DNA of 64,000 bases, from NCBI RefSeq assembly GCF_038006205.1, contig NZ_JBBOUU010000001.1:3662001-3726000 (forward strand), written 5' to 3'. Shown one piece after another: positions 9,512-19,233 of the stretch; the first letter of the stretch is position 1, and the number at the start of each line of letters is the position of its first letter. The translations under genes and the position numbers were made by a program. Source of the DNA: Solibacillus sp. FSL R7-0668. Its GTDB lineage: Bacteria; Bacillota; Bacilli; Bacillales_A; Planococcaceae. Under the pieces are notes generated by a model. It did not search any database and was not told the DNA's origin. It saw only the letters and a list, made by a program, of their open reading frames with translations.

Positions 9512-9551
9512 GCACCTCCGGTACGATAAACGTATCAATTTAAGGAGGTGC
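9512..9551 (+). promoter_or_regulatory. Hairpin that buries the tnpA ribosome-binding site
   Basis: GCACCTCC (9512-9519) is the exact complement of GGAGGTGC (9544-9551), which contains the Shine-Dalgarno sequence 6 bases before the tnpA ATG. A small inner stem TACG/CGTA (9522-9534) would close the structure further. Transcripts entering from outside the element would fold this way and block transposase translation, as in several IS families. Confidence 0.6.
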
Positions 9552-9557
9552 TTTTTT

Positions 9558-9752
9558 ATGCCAACGAATCAACCGACAATTGTGCCAGTTTATCTGGATC
9601 CTCTGCCAACCAAACAATCTTCGATGTCTTCTTTCCCACATGCAGCTGGGCCAAGCTGTGTGATTAAAACCGCTGCGGCTGAAATTTCCTTTTTCAATGG
9701 TGTAGAGGAGCGCATCATTCAAGCCGTGATAAAGGAGCTGATTCAAAAATGA
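9558..9752 (+). CDS. tnpA: IS66 accessory protein, short TnpA-like
   Basis: 64 residues, shorter than typical IS66 TnpA (about 100). The C-terminal half (AAAEISFFNGVEERIIQAVIKEL) resembles the ending of IS66 TnpA, in which a hydrophobic strand is followed by NGV and an amphipathic helix. The N-terminal DNA-binding part is missing or very reduced. Start chosen at the ATG after AAGGAGGTGC. Its TGA overlaps the tnpB ATG (ATGA), implying translational coupling. Exact role in transposition is not known. Confidence 0.7.
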   Translation: MPTNQPTIVPVYLDPLPTKQSSMSSFPHAAGPSCVIKTAAAEISFFNGVEERIIQAVIKELIQK

Positions 9753-10102
9753 AGCACGATTTTACGCGTGTGCAAAATATTTATATTGTCTGTGGAAAAA
9801 CAGACATGCGTAAAGGGATTGATGGTCTAGCGACCCTCGTTCAAGATTCATTTGAACTCGATCCTTTTAGTGACTCGATTTTTTTATTTTCAGGTACAAG
9901 TAAGGACCGCTATAAGTGTCTTTATTTTGATGGGGATGGCTTTGCGTTGCTTTATAAAAGGCTAGACAGTGGCCGATTACAATGGCCGAAAAATGAAAAA
10001 GAAGTGCGCAATCTCTCTCAACAGGAATTGCGTTGGTTATTAGAAGGCTTATCTCTTCAACAACCAAAAGCGATTTTAAAATCTGCAAAAGGTGCCTTTT
10101 AA
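9749..10102 (+). CDS. tnpB: IS66 family TnpB (Orf2) protein
   Basis: 117 residues, the usual length for the IS66 Orf2 family (PF05717). It shows the diagnostic CGKTDMRKGIDGLA segment near residues 14-27 and the strand pair FLFSGTSKDRYKCLYFDGDGF. TnpB is required for transposition of several IS66 elements, though its biochemical role is unsettled. It overlaps tnpA by four bases and precedes tnpC by about 50. Confidence 0.95.
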   Translation: MKHDFTRVQNIYIVCGKTDMRKGIDGLATLVQDSFELDPFSDSIFLFSGTSKDRYKCLYFDGDGFALLYKRLDSGRLQWPKNEKEVRNLSQQELRWLLEGLSLQQPKAILKSAKGAF

Positions 10103-10152
10103 TCCTAACCTTCCAAATGGTATAATTAACCTCATATTATTCGAACGGAAAT

Positions 10153-11751
10153 GTGGTGAATCAGATGAGTGCAGAAGCAACTGAAAAAATAATTCAGTTA
10201 TTAGAAGAACAACTCGCTTTTATGAAACAACAAAATCAAGAGCTTTCGAAAAAATTAGATGCATCGTTCGCCCAAAATAAATACTTATCTGAACAAGTTC
10301 GCCAATTAACAAAAATGATTTATGGTTCACGCTCAGAGAAGTCAAAATACCAAGCACCCGATGGGCAAGTCTCGCTATTTGAGGATGACCCATCTTTTAA
10401 TGATTCTGAGCAAACAGAAGAACAAAGCACGGAAACTGTAACCTATACAGTGACCCGTTTAAATAAAAAGAAAAAGCGCAATGATTCATTCATAGAAGGT
10501 GTGGAAGTAGAGGAAATTCACCATCATCCAACCAATCTCGAATGTGACTGTTGCCAAAATCAACTACAAAAAATTGGCTCCACAATTGCTCGGGAAGAAG
10601 CAACATTTATTCCAGCTAAGTTGGTGCGCGTGCAGCATATTGAGCATGCCTATGAGTGTAAGCAATGTAAAAAAGATAACGAGCAAAGTTCGTTTATTCA
10701 ACGCGGAAAAGCGCCAACGGCGGCGATTCCTCGTAGCATTGCAGGGCCAACGGTGTTGGCAAAAGTAATTTATGATAAATTCTCGCTTTATCTACCGCTT
10801 TATCGTCAAGTCAAAGAGTGGACACGTGCAGGATTAATCACGAATGATAAAAATCTTTCGAATTGGGTCATTCGTGTAGCTGAAGATTGGCTATTGCCAA
10901 TTTACGAGGAAATGAAAAATGTCCTTTCGGCCAAAACACTGCTTCATATTGATGAAACGGTTGCTAAAGTATTAAATCGTTCCGATGGAAAACGTCCACA
11001 ATCAAATGCGTATAACTGGGTATTCCGATCCGTTCCAACAGAGGGGCCAGTGGTTATTCTATTTGAGCATGCATTAACGAGAAGTCGAACGGTATTGGAG
11101 AACTATTTGGCTGACTTTAAAGGCACGGTTATTTGTGATGGTTACGCTGCCTATGATAAGTTATCCAACATTACGTTCGCTAACTGTTGGGCGCACGTTC
11201 GACGCTATTGGGGAAAGGTTGAAAGCAAGAATGGGCGTATTGGCTTGGCTTACTGCAACAAACTCTATGTATTAGAACAAAAATTCAAAGGACTACCACC
11301 GAAGCAACGACAAAAAATGCGATGGCGATATGCAAGAAAGGTTATTCGTAAGTTTTTTGGCTGGCTTGAAAAGTCACAGTTCTTTGGTAAAAATGCATTA
11401 GCTACGGCAACCGAGTATACGTTGAATAGAAGAAAAGAGCTGAAAGCCTTCCTGTATAATGGGCAGATCGAAATTGATAATAACCCAGCAGAAAATGCGA
11501 TTCGTCCAACGGTAATCGGTCGAAAAAATTGGCTCTTCTCTGTAAGTGAGGCGGGTGCAAAAGCGAATGCGATTTGTTTGAGTTTAGCGGAAACAGCAAA
11601 AGCAAACGGAATTGATTTCTATCAATACCTGGTAAAGCTTTTAACGGAACTGCCGAATTTACCAATTCACCAGCAACCTGAATTATTACAAGAGTACATG
11701 CCTTGGTCGGCTAAAATTCAAGCAACATGTGCCAAAATCAAAGCAGCATAA
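10153..11751 (+). CDS. tnpC: IS66 family transposase TnpC
   Basis: 532 residues from a GTG at 10153; an ATG at 10165 gives 528 and may be the true start. Order: an N-terminal leucine-zipper-like coiled coil (8-60), a zinc-finger part with CDCC near 132 and CKQC near 170, then the DDE catalytic domain with LHIDET (D267), ICDGYAAY (D329) and DNNPAENAIRP (E447), and a short IS66 C-terminal domain. All three catalytic acids are present and there is no frameshift, so the transposase looks active. Its stop lies at the start of a strong hairpin. Confidence 0.97.
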   Translation: MVNQMSAEATEKIIQLLEEQLAFMKQQNQELSKKLDASFAQNKYLSEQVRQLTKMIYGSRSEKSKYQAPDGQVSLFEDDPSFNDSEQTEEQSTETVTYTVTRLNKKKKRNDSFIEGVEVEEIHHHPTNLECDCCQNQLQKIGSTIAREEATFIPAKLVRVQHIEHAYECKQCKKDNEQSSFIQRGKAPTAAIPRSIAGPTVLAKVIYDKFSLYLPLYRQVKEWTRAGLITNDKNLSNWVIRVAEDWLLPIYEEMKNVLSAKTLLHIDETVAKVLNRSDGKRPQSNAYNWVFRSVPTEGPVVILFEHALTRSRTVLENYLADFKGTVICDGYAAYDKLSNITFANCWAHVRRYWGKVESKNGRIGLAYCNKLYVLEQKFKGLPPKQRQKMRWRYARKVIRKFFGWLEKSQFFGKNALATATEYTLNRRKELKAFLYNGQIEIDNNPAENAIRPTVIGRKNWLFSVSEAGAKANAICLSLAETAKANGIDFYQYLVKLLTELPNLPIHQQPELLQEYMPWSAKIQATCAKIKAA

Positions 11752-11790
11752 TAGCCAGCTTTCTGAAAAAAACGTCAGAAAGCTGGCTAT
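11751..11790. terminator. Perfect 16-bp hairpin after tnpC
   Basis: ATAGCCAGCTTTCTGA and its exact complement around an 8-base loop, starting at the last base of the tnpC stop codon. Only TTTG follows, so it may be a weak terminator or protect the element from read-through. Confidence 0.65.
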
Positions 11791-11816
11791 TTGTCGTGCG
11801 TGCAGTCAGGTGCGCT

Positions 11817-11838
11817 TGTTTTTTGAATTCGGGCTTAC
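11817..11838 (-). repeat. Right terminal inverted repeat of IS66 element
   Basis: Read inward it begins GTAAGCCCGAATTC; pairs with 9475-9496. Confidence 0.85.
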
Positions 11839-11846
11839 GATGAATG
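11839..11846. repeat. Right 8-bp target site duplication of the IS66 element
   Basis: GATGAATG, identical to 9467-9474. Confidence 0.93.
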
Positions 11847-12606
11847 GAATCATATTCATGAAAAATGCGAATACGGCTAATAATAGCGAGTATTCTAATT
11901 GAATAATTAAATAGCCGATTAACATCATCGTTGCAAGTAGAAAACTTACAAGCACTTGTCCCTGTACATAGCTGCGTAATACCTTATCAATATCCTCTAA
12001 TGTTTTCTTAATCCAAGAGCGTGTGCTTCCTGAAAAAATATCATAGATTTGAGGAGCAAATTTTTCATGATCCTTTAGCATAAAGATAAAGAAAAACGGT
12101 ACTAAAATTAATGTAAATGTGACCGATACCGCGCCACTTACAAAGTTGACAAAATAGCGACTACTTGTAATGGCAATATTTTGAATAGAACTCGTAATCG
12201 ATGTTACAAATTCTTCCACTTGAGGTGGTAAAATTTCACGATTTTCCAATACATAGTTGATCGCCTGCTCAATTTGACTGGCGATGTTTGGTGCGTTATC
12301 TACTAGACGATTCACCTGATTCGCAATAGGAGTTCCGATTAACAAGAAAACCGTTGTTAAAACACCTGCTAATAATAGGACAATCGTCGATAAGCTCCCC
12401 CATCTCGGCATTCCTCGTTTCTCGAGAATCCGCTGTAATGGCTCCGTAATATAATACAGTACACCGCCTAATAATAACGGTATCATAATCGTTTTGAAAA
12501 TGATGATGATTGGATCAAAAATATGATAGATTTCCATGAAATATTTTATAATTAATAACGTAATTAATAATCCGATTCCAATTTGAAACCATAGCTTTCT
12601 CGTCAT
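11839..12606 (-). pseudogene. 5' fragment of interrupted AI-2E family (PF01594) transporter gene
   Basis: The first 256 codons of the permease, read from the ATG at 12606, which has AAGGGAAGTGAG in front; the in-frame ATG at 12636 has no ribosome-binding site. Three N-terminal helices, a soluble segment (about 85-140) and three more helices are present, up to FFMNMIPFI. The IS then adds VSPNSKNKRT and a stop. PF01594 proteins export small molecules or ions; members include autoinducer-2 exporters and Na+/H+ antiporters, so the lost function cannot be named. The truncated product lacks the family's most conserved C-terminal region. Confidence 0.93.
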
Positions 12607-12697
12607 TGACTCACTTCCCTTTTCTACTATCTTCATGTTAATATGTTGTACGTTTTAGCATGCCATAAAGTGTCATAAATTACAAAAGAAAAAGGAC

Positions 12698-12724
12698 ATT
12701 TCGTATGTTTTACACATACGAAAT
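12698..12724 (-). terminator. Terminator after oligopeptidase gene
   Basis: 10-bp perfect stem ATTTCGTATG/CATACGAAAT, followed on the reverse strand by CCTTTTTCTTTT. Confidence 0.8.
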
Positions 12725-12740
12725 CCCCTCCTAACCATTC

Positions 12741-14438
12741 TTATAAATTTTTATCATCCACTGCGTTTAAATAATCTTCAATTGGTCCAATTACGGATTC
12801 TACGCAGCCCTCTTCAAATGGTGAAATAAGACCCGCTTCTTCAACGAGCTTTGTGAAGGCAAAGGATCCACCTAATCGGCAAAGATGTAAATAATCTTTC
12901 CATGCCCCTTCGAAGTCCTCGCGTGAGCGTTTCCAGAATTGGAACGCACAAATTTGCGCTAATGTATAATCGATATAGTAGAATGGGCTTGCATAAATAT
13001 GACCTTGACGCTGCCATACCGCACCTGATTCTAAATAGTCGTGCCCGTCATAATCACGATGTGGTAAATATTTTGCCTCTATTTCCTTCCATGCGGCATT
13101 GCGCTCAGCTGGCGTCATTTCAGGATTTTCATACACAACATGCTGGAACTCATCCACTGACACACCATATGGTAAGAATATTAAGCCGCTGCTTAAATGT
13201 GCGAATTTATATTTCTCTGTTTGATGCTTGAAGAATAGCTCCATCCAAGGCCATGTGAAGAATTCCATACTCATTGAGTGAATTTCACAAGACTCATAGG
13301 TTGGCCATAAGTATTCTGGAATTCCGATATCACGACTGGAAAACACTTGAAATGCATGACCTGCTTCATGGGTTAAAACGTCGATGTCACCTGATGTACC
13401 ATTAAAGTTTGAGAAAATAAACGGCGAATCATAGTCTTCGATAAACGTACAATAGCCGCCACTTTCCTTCCCTTTTTTCGCCACTAAATCCATTAAATCA
13501 TGCTCGATCATATAGTTGAAAAATTCGCCTGTTTCTTTTGAAAGCTCTTCGTACATTTTCTTGCCGTTTGCAACAATCCATGCAGCATCGCCTTGTGGGA
13601 CAGCATTTCCTGTTAAAAATGATAAGCCTTCATCATAAAACTTGAATTCATCTACCCCAATACGCTCTGCTTGGCGCTCATATAATTTCGATACAAGTGG
13701 CACGATAAATTCACGTACTTGCTCGCGGAATTTTGCAACCATTTCTGCATTATAATCTACGCGGTTCATGTTGACATAACCAAGCTCTACATAGTTTTTA
13801 AAGCCTAACGTTGTCGCAATTTTATGACGTAGCTTTACTAATTGATCATAAATCGAATCAAACTTTTCTTTGTTGTCTGCAAAGAAATTGAAATTTGCTT
13901 CACGAGCCGCTTTACGTACAGCACGGTCTGTTGATTCTGCATAAGGTGCTAGCTGTGCTAAGGTTAATGTTTTGCCGTCAAACTCAATTTGCGCTGAAGC
14001 GACAAGCTTGCTATATTCAGACGTTAATTTGTTCTCTTGTTGCATCAATTCAATAACTTCTGGCGAGAAGCCTTTTAACTGATTTTCTGCTAATGCAAAT
14101 AATTGTGTGCCCCACTTTTCCTCAAGCTGTGCGCGGAATGGTGATTTTACGAGCTCTGTGTAGTAGTTAAATACAAGCTCTTCTACTACTGGATCGATTT
14201 CATCAAAATAATCACGCTCTTTTTGATAAAATTCATCATTTGTATCAATTGAAGCACGAATATAAACGATATTTGCCATCGTTGAATACGTATTGCGAAT
14301 TTTGTTAAGCTTATCAATTGCTTCACTTTGTGTTTCCACAGAACTCGCTGCTTTAAATTCCTCTAAAAGCATCGCGTATTGCGCCTTCATGTCCTCTAAA
14401 TTCGGACGTTTGTATTCAAAATCTTTAAATGTTGCCAT
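12741..14438 (-). CDS. M3 family oligoendopeptidase (PepF-like)
   Basis: 565 residues from the ATG at 14438, supported by GAGGTGAATAGA; the frame is open further upstream to 14486 but without a ribosome-binding site. The zinc motif HEAGH lies near residue 356 in LTHEAGHAFQVF, with the third ligand Glu about 25-30 residues later in the YESCEIHSMSMEFF segment, as in M3 peptidases. No signal peptide, so it degrades short peptides in the cytoplasm. It matches the M3 oligoendopeptidase F clade common in Bacillales. Monocistronic. Confidence 0.93.
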   Translation of the reverse strand: MATFKDFEYKRPNLEDMKAQYAMLLEEFKAASSVETQSEAIDKLNKIRNTYSTMANIVYIRASIDTNDEFYQKERDYFDEIDPVVEELVFNYYTELVKSPFRAQLEEKWGTQLFALAENQLKGFSPEVIELMQQENKLTSEYSKLVASAQIEFDGKTLTLAQLAPYAESTDRAVRKAAREANFNFFADNKEKFDSIYDQLVKLRHKIATTLGFKNYVELGYVNMNRVDYNAEMVAKFREQVREFIVPLVSKLYERQAERIGVDEFKFYDEGLSFLTGNAVPQGDAAWIVANGKKMYEELSKETGEFFNYMIEHDLMDLVAKKGKESGGYCTFIEDYDSPFIFSNFNGTSGDIDVLTHEAGHAFQVFSSRDIGIPEYLWPTYESCEIHSMSMEFFTWPWMELFFKHQTEKYKFAHLSSGLIFLPYGVSVDEFQHVVYENPEMTPAERNAAWKEIEAKYLPHRDYDGHDYLESGAVWQRQGHIYASPFYYIDYTLAQICAFQFWKRSREDFEGAWKDYLHLCRLGGSFAFTKLVEEAGLISPFEEGCVESVIGPIEDYLNAVDDKNL

Positions 14439-14518
14439 TCTATTCACCTCATATTTAATTCGGATTCCGAAACGATTATACTCCATTATTTATTATATTT
14501 TCATAAATTGCAAATATT

Positions 14519-16258
14519 TCAAATCTTAAAGCGTTTGATTGAGTTTTGTAACCCCGCGATTTCATCTGATAAATCACTTGCTGAGGTCGTTACTACCGCA
14601 ATCGCACTTTGCTGTTCTTCTATTGATGAAGTCATTTCTTTTGCCATCGTGGCATTTTCTTCACTTACATGTGAAATACGCTCTACCGCATCAATAATCG
14701 TCACCTTTGACGCATTTAGTTCTGCTATGCTTGCCGATACTTCTTCAATTGAGCTACTAATTTGTTGAACAGCTAATTCGATTTCTTTAAACGCATGTTC
14801 TGTTTGCCCTACGGAATTATTTTGCTCATGAATGATATGATAGGTCTTCTGCATCTCTGCGGTTACAACCGTCGTTTCCCCTTCAATGCCGTACAATGTT
14901 TTTTGTACTAATTCCGTTGCTTGCGTTGTTTGGTCCGCTAATTTACGTACTTCCTCTGCGACAACTGCAAAGCCCTTTCCATGCTCCCCAGCACGTGCCG
15001 CTTCAATAGATGCATTTAATGCTAATAGATTGGTTTGATCCGAAATATCATTAATCGTTCCAACAATGCCTCCAATTTCTTTGAGCTTAAGCATTAGCGA
15101 TGTGAACACGCTTTGCATTTGTTCAATGAGCCTAGTGGATTCATTTGAATGCGTATTTAGGGTAACTAAATTTTGAAGCCCTTGTGTATTTGATTTTTGC
15201 ATTTGCTCAGATGAAACGAGCATTCTTGCATTTTTGTTGTGTAATTGTTCAATTTCCTGTGCAAATAACCCAACTGAGTGATTCATGGACTCTGTATCTG
15301 TCGCTTGAACTGCTGCCCCATCTGCTACAGCGCTTACCGACTGAATGATATCGTCACTATAAGCCGTTGTTTCTTCTGCTACCGCGGTTAAATTTAAGGA
15401 GGTTTGTTGAATTTCAACAATCGTCTCTTCTATTTCTGTCACAAGTAACTTTAATTGATCACACATTTCATTAAACCCATCATTCAATGTCGCAATTTCA
15501 TCTTTACGATGCATTTCATTGCGTTCTATATTTAAATTGCCCTGCGCTACTTGACGTACCTGCTTTGCTAATTGATGCAGCGGCGTTGCCAAATGACGCG
15601 AAAACAGCACGGTCGCAATTGTTGCTAATACAATAGACACGATTAATGTAATGACTAAAACCTTTATTAAAGCCATTGCAGACGCGTTAAAATCCTGCAT
15701 ATAGCTTCCTGATGTGACAATCCAGTTCCAATACGGATCTACAGCCGAATAAATAATTTTTGGCGCTTCTACGTCCATATTTGGTAATGGAAAACGATAA
15801 TATGTATACCCACCGCCAGCCTGGGCTTGTTGCTTTACTTCTCGAATATAATATTTTCCAGAACTATCTTGACTTTCCCATAAATTATCGCCTTCTCTTG
15901 TAGGGTGTCCAATTAACGTTCCTTCTTCGTCCATAATGTAAATATAACCATTGTCCCCTAGGTCACTTGTGTTTGTAATATTGCGCTTGCCTTCACTATT
16001 TTTCTCGCCTATTAATTCGCTACGAACGAGTTCCTGTGCCTGCGCTAATGTTAGCTCGCCACTTTCTACACGCTCATTGGCCATTGCGATTAATTGTAGT
16101 GATGTTTCCACGCTATTTTTAATAATCGTTTCCCCTAGTTGATCCATACCACTCTTTGCTTGAATATAGCTTGCTGTCCCAATGACCAAGCTTGGAATTA
16201 AAAATAGTAGAAATGAAAAAACAAATAGCTTCCCCCGAATGGATTGAAAAACCTTCAC
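14519..16258 (-). CDS. Methyl-accepting chemotaxis protein with Cache sensor
   Basis: 579 residues from a GTG at 16258 that follows GGGGGG by 5 bases; an ATG six codons upstream would place the Shine-Dalgarno inside the gene. A membrane helix (about 10-30) leads an extracellular single-Cache (sCache_2-type) domain with [18 protein letters not shown], then a second helix (about 200-225), HAMP, and an MCP signalling domain with the conserved hairpin tip [19 protein letters not shown]. It senses an outside ligand and controls CheA. The ligand is unknown. Encoded next to a second receptor at 16456 with a different sensor. Confidence 0.95.
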   Translation of the reverse strand: MKVFQSIRGKLFVFSFLLFLIPSLVIGTASYIQAKSGMDQLGETIIKNSVETSLQLIAMANERVESGELTLAQAQELVRSELIGEKNSEGKRNITNTSDLGDNGYIYIMDEEGTLIGHPTREGDNLWESQDSSGKYYIREVKQQAQAGGGYTYYRFPLPNMDVEAPKIIYSAVDPYWNWIVTSGSYMQDFNASAMALIKVLVITLIVSIVLATIATVLFSRHLATPLHQLAKQVRQVAQGNLNIERNEMHRKDEIATLNDGFNEMCDQLKLLVTEIEETIVEIQQTSLNLTAVAEETTAYSDDIIQSVSAVADGAAVQATDTESMNHSVGLFAQEIEQLHNKNARMLVSSEQMQKSNTQGLQNLVTLNTHSNESTRLIEQMQSVFTSLMLKLKEIGGIVGTINDISDQTNLLALNASIEAARAGEHGKGFAVVAEEVRKLADQTTQATELVQKTLYGIEGETTVVTAEMQKTYHIIHEQNNSVGQTEHAFKEIELAVQQISSSIEEVSASIAELNASKVTIIDAVERISHVSEENATMAKEMTSSIEEQQSAIAVVTTSASDLSDEIAGLQNSIKRFKI

Positions 16259-16394
16259 AAAATCCCCCCAAATCATTCAATTCCCTTTGTTTTAAGTATT
16301 CCAATATAATATATTTTTTACTTAAAAATCACCATTTTAGCTAACTAAAGCGTGATTCATGTTTTAGTATACCACTGTGAAATGAAAAAACTAC

Positions 16395-16433
16395 AAAAAA
16401 ATCACACTATCCTTTACGATAGTGTGATTTTTT
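16395..16433 (-). terminator. Terminator after the second chemoreceptor gene
   Basis: Stem TCACACTATC/GATAGTGTGA flanked by A6 and T6, loop CTTTAC; works best on the reverse strand after the stop at 16456. Confidence 0.88.
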
Positions 16434-16455
16434 AAGTTATTGCTTCAATAGATAG

Positions 16456-18204
16456 TTAAACATTGAATTTTTGCATTTCTGAAACAACATGCTTCGAATG
16501 GCTATCTAATTGATGTACGACTTCTTTTAAATGATCCACGACCTGTGTTTGATCATCCGAAGCATAGGCTAAATGTTTTGACTGCTCGGAAGTATCGTTG
16601 ACAAGTCGGCTCATTTCTTCCGTTGACGCTAATATTTCTTCCGCACCGGCAGACATCTGCTCCACTACTGCCGAATCATCTTGAATGCGGTTATTGACAT
16701 TATGAACAGACTGTAAAATCTGTTGTAAACGTTGCCCTATTTCATCCACCGCTTGTGTACCTTCTTTGACGCCTTCCGTTGTCGTACTCATATCTACTAG
16801 TACGCGCTCCGTAATTTGCGAGAACATTTGAATATGTGTTGAAATTTCATCAGCGGATTGACGTGACATTTCCGCAAGCTTTTTCACTTCATCAGCTACA
16901 ACCGCAAAGCCTTTGCCCGCCTCACCTGCACGAGCTGCCTCAATCGCCGCATTTAACGCTAATAAATTCGTTTGATCGGCAATACTTGTAATGACGCTAA
17001 TCATTTCTTTAATGGCCGAGAAGCTTTCGCCCATCTCACGCACTTGCTCGGATGTATGTTCTACCGATTTTTCAACACCTTGAATTTGTTTCACAACAAC
17101 CGTAGCATTTTGTGAGCTATCTTCTACCATTCCAGTCATATCCGATGAAATTTCAGCAATTTCGTTAATCGTATCGGCTAATTTTTGAATTCCAATGGCC
17201 ATTTCATTCATCGCGACACTTACTTCACCATTACTTGTTTGTTGCAAGGCACCGCTATGCGAAATAAGTGCAATATTTTCAACCATACCATTATTAGAGT
17301 CAATCACTTGGTTGGTTGACGTCTCGATTTGATCTACAACCATTCCTAAATCAATTGTACGCTCTTTTAATACTTTAAATGTATTCGATAATTCACCTAA
17401 TGAATTACTAAAGTTTTTCGCGAATAATGTAATTTCGTTGTTCGCTTTAAAATCCATCTCATCTAGCATTGCTTTTGATTCCAAAATATCACCTGAAGCA
17501 AATTTTTCCGCCGCCGCTGATATCGTATTAAGTGGTGCTAGTGCTCGTTTCACATAGATACGAATTCCTATTAGTGCAATCATAATAATAGCAACAAATA
17601 ACAGTGTCATGAGCGGTATAATTTGCTCCGCTACATCGCTCGTTAAGCTATCAATATAGGATGCATCAATATCAACACCGAGGTAGGCAATCGTATCACC
17701 AGCAGCATTTTTCACTGGCACAATACCTGTTACAAACTTACCGTAATCACTTGTTAAAATATCTGTAGCATAGTGGCCTTTTTCCATTACTTGCTCAATA
17801 TGCTCATATTTTGTAGCGCCCGATACCTCATAGATTGCTGCAGCACTCTCTGTTTCATTTATAGGCATGCCATCGACTAAAAATTCAATATCTCCATTCT
17901 TCTCTGGTACAAAATACGTGTACGCATAGAGAACACCATTATGCTCTCGAAGCTCATTTAGTTGTTCTCTTAATTCCCAATATAAGTCATTCTCACTTGG
18001 ATCTTTAATGAATTGTTCGTATTTTGCTGCATCAATAAATGTCACCATATTTTCGGCTACTTCTGTTGTTCGGTCTTTTACAGCAGACTCTACTGAACTA
18101 AATGTATTCTTCACCATCATAAAAATATTTAATACTAAAATAATAGCAAAGATGATTCCAATAAGTAGTATAATTCGACTACCTAATTGCTGCGTCTTTT
18201 TCAT
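16456..18204 (-). CDS. Methyl-accepting chemotaxis protein, double-Cache-like sensor
   Basis: 582 residues. N-terminal membrane helix (9-31), an extracellular domain of about 155 residues with [20 protein letters not shown] and [16 protein letters not shown], a second helix (about 193-213), HAMP, and an MCP signalling domain with [35 protein letters not shown] before the ATG. The sensor differs from that of its neighbour, so the two are not a recent tandem duplication. Ligand unknown. Confidence 0.95.
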   Translation of the reverse strand: MKKTQQLGSRIILLIGIIFAIILVLNIFMMVKNTFSSVESAVKDRTTEVAENMVTFIDAAKYEQFIKDPSENDLYWELREQLNELREHNGVLYAYTYFVPEKNGDIEFLVDGMPINETESAAAIYEVSGATKYEHIEQVMEKGHYATDILTSDYGKFVTGIVPVKNAAGDTIAYLGVDIDASYIDSLTSDVAEQIIPLMTLLFVAIIMIALIGIRIYVKRALAPLNTISAAAEKFASGDILESKAMLDEMDFKANNEITLFAKNFSNSLGELSNTFKVLKERTIDLGMVVDQIETSTNQVIDSNNGMVENIALISHSGALQQTSNGEVSVAMNEMAIGIQKLADTINEIAEISSDMTGMVEDSSQNATVVVKQIQGVEKSVEHTSEQVREMGESFSAIKEMISVITSIADQTNLLALNAAIEAARAGEAGKGFAVVADEVKKLAEMSRQSADEISTHIQMFSQITERVLVDMSTTTEGVKEGTQAVDEIGQRLQQILQSVHNVNNRIQDDSAVVEQMSAGAEEILASTEEMSRLVNDTSEQSKHLAYASDDQTQVVDHLKEVVHQLDSHSKHVVSEMQKFNV

Positions 18205-18308
18205 CTATGTTTCTCCTAATTATATTATTTTTGGTACATATATTTTGAATTATCAGAGGAGCTTTTGCAATAGCTTTCATAAAACACGCATACTTCTAAC
18301 TATTTTCT

Positions 18309-18348
18309 AAAAAAAAAAACTCAAAGGAAATGATCCTTCAAGTCTTTT
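18309..18348 (-). terminator. Terminator after yeeN
   Basis: Stem around AAGGA-TCAT-TTCCTT followed on the reverse strand by an 11-base T run. Confidence 0.8.
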
Positions 18349-18354
18349 TACCTA

Positions 18355-19074
18355 TTATTCGCCTAAATCTGCGTTATGGTATACGCGTTGAACGTCTTCT
18401 AAATCTTCTAAAGCATCAATCATTTTTTCGAATTTTACTAAATCGTCACCAGTTAATTCAACTTCTGTCATTGGTAACATTGTTAGCTCTGCAACTGTAA
18501 ATTCCTCGATTCCAGCAGCTTTAAATGCTTCTTGCGTTGCATGGAATTGCTCTGGCTCAACATAAACAATAATTGTGCCTTCTTCATCCATAATGTCGCG
18601 CATATCTAAATCTGCTTCCATTAGGATTTCTAGGATTTCATCTTCTGATTTTCCTTCAATACCGAATACTGCAGTATTTTGGAACATATGCGCCGCCGAA
18701 CCCGACACACCCATATTCCCGCCATTTTTACCGAATGCCGCGCGCACTTCTGAAGCAGTACGGTTTACATTGTTTGTTAAAGCATCAACAATTACCATTG
18801 TTCCCGCTACACCAAAGCCTTCGTAGCGTAACTCGTCGAATTGCTCATCGCCGCCACCTTTTGCTTTGTCGATTGCTTTTTCAATGATATGTTTTGGTAC
18901 TGAGTATGTTTTCGCACGCTCTAATACGGTTTTTAATGCACGGTTTGATTCTGGATTTGGTTCACCTGATTTTGCAGCTACATAAATTTCACGACCAAAT
19001 TTTGCATAAATACGACTGTTCGCTGCATCCTTACCAGCTTTTTTGTCCTTAATATTATTCCACTTACGACCCAT
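18355..19074 (-). CDS. yeeN: YebC/PmpR (TACO1) family protein, YeeN type
   Basis: 239 residues starting [16 protein letters not shown] at the ATG at 19074; two in-frame codons further out have no better ribosome-binding site. It has the three-domain YebC fold, with the [14 protein letters not shown] segment near residue 125. The MGRKWNNIK opening distinguishes the YeeN branch from the YrbC/YebC branch (MAGHSKW). YebC-family proteins have long been called DNA-binding regulators, but recent work on YebC/TACO1 relates them to translation of proline-rich or stalling sequences. Monocistronic. Confidence 0.95.
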   Translation of the reverse strand: MGRKWNNIKDKKAGKDAANSRIYAKFGREIYVAAKSGEPNPESNRALKTVLERAKTYSVPKHIIEKAIDKAKGGGDEQFDELRYEGFGVAGTMVIVDALTNNVNRTASEVRAAFGKNGGNMGVSGSAAHMFQNTAVFGIEGKSEDEILEILMEADLDMRDIMDEEGTIIVYVEPEQFHATQEAFKAAGIEEFTVAELTMLPMTEVELTGDDLVKFEKMIDALEDLEDVQRVYHNADLGE

Positions 19075-19233
19075 TTCGTTCACTCTCTTTCAATAATCTA
19101 TTAGATAATGTTATATAAAATCGAAAAAATATTTTAACCTAATTATTATACTTGAACTCTTAAAAAAAGTGAAATTACTATCCATAAAAATGCAAAAGTT
19201 TTAGCCTATTTTTCTTACTCTCCATTTGCTTTC

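Larger units (their letters stand above)
9475..11838 (+). mobile_element. Complete IS66-family insertion sequence, 2364 bp
   Basis: The element starts GTAAGCCC and ends GGGCTTAC, the GTAAGC tip typical of IS66-family ends, and is flanked by perfect 8-bp duplications GATGAATG, the IS66 duplication length. It carries tnpA-like, tnpB and tnpC genes in order on the plus strand, all intact. Imperfect terminal inverted repeats match at 17 of 22 positions. It is inserted in the AI-2E-family permease gene in the orientation opposite to that gene. The intact genes and identical duplications indicate a recent insertion. Confidence 0.96.

Noticed and set aside
9155-9538. 127-codon ORF as an independent permease
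   Set aside because: Its first 21 codons come from the IS end; the rest is the 3' part of the interrupted gene.
12902-13231. 109-codon plus-strand ORF inside the oligopeptidase gene
   Set aside because: Shadow of a well-supported M3 peptidase frame; no start signal.
14519-18204. Tandem chemoreceptors as a recent duplication
   Set aside because: The signalling domains are alike as in all such receptors, but the sensor domains are unrelated in sequence and a terminator lies between them.
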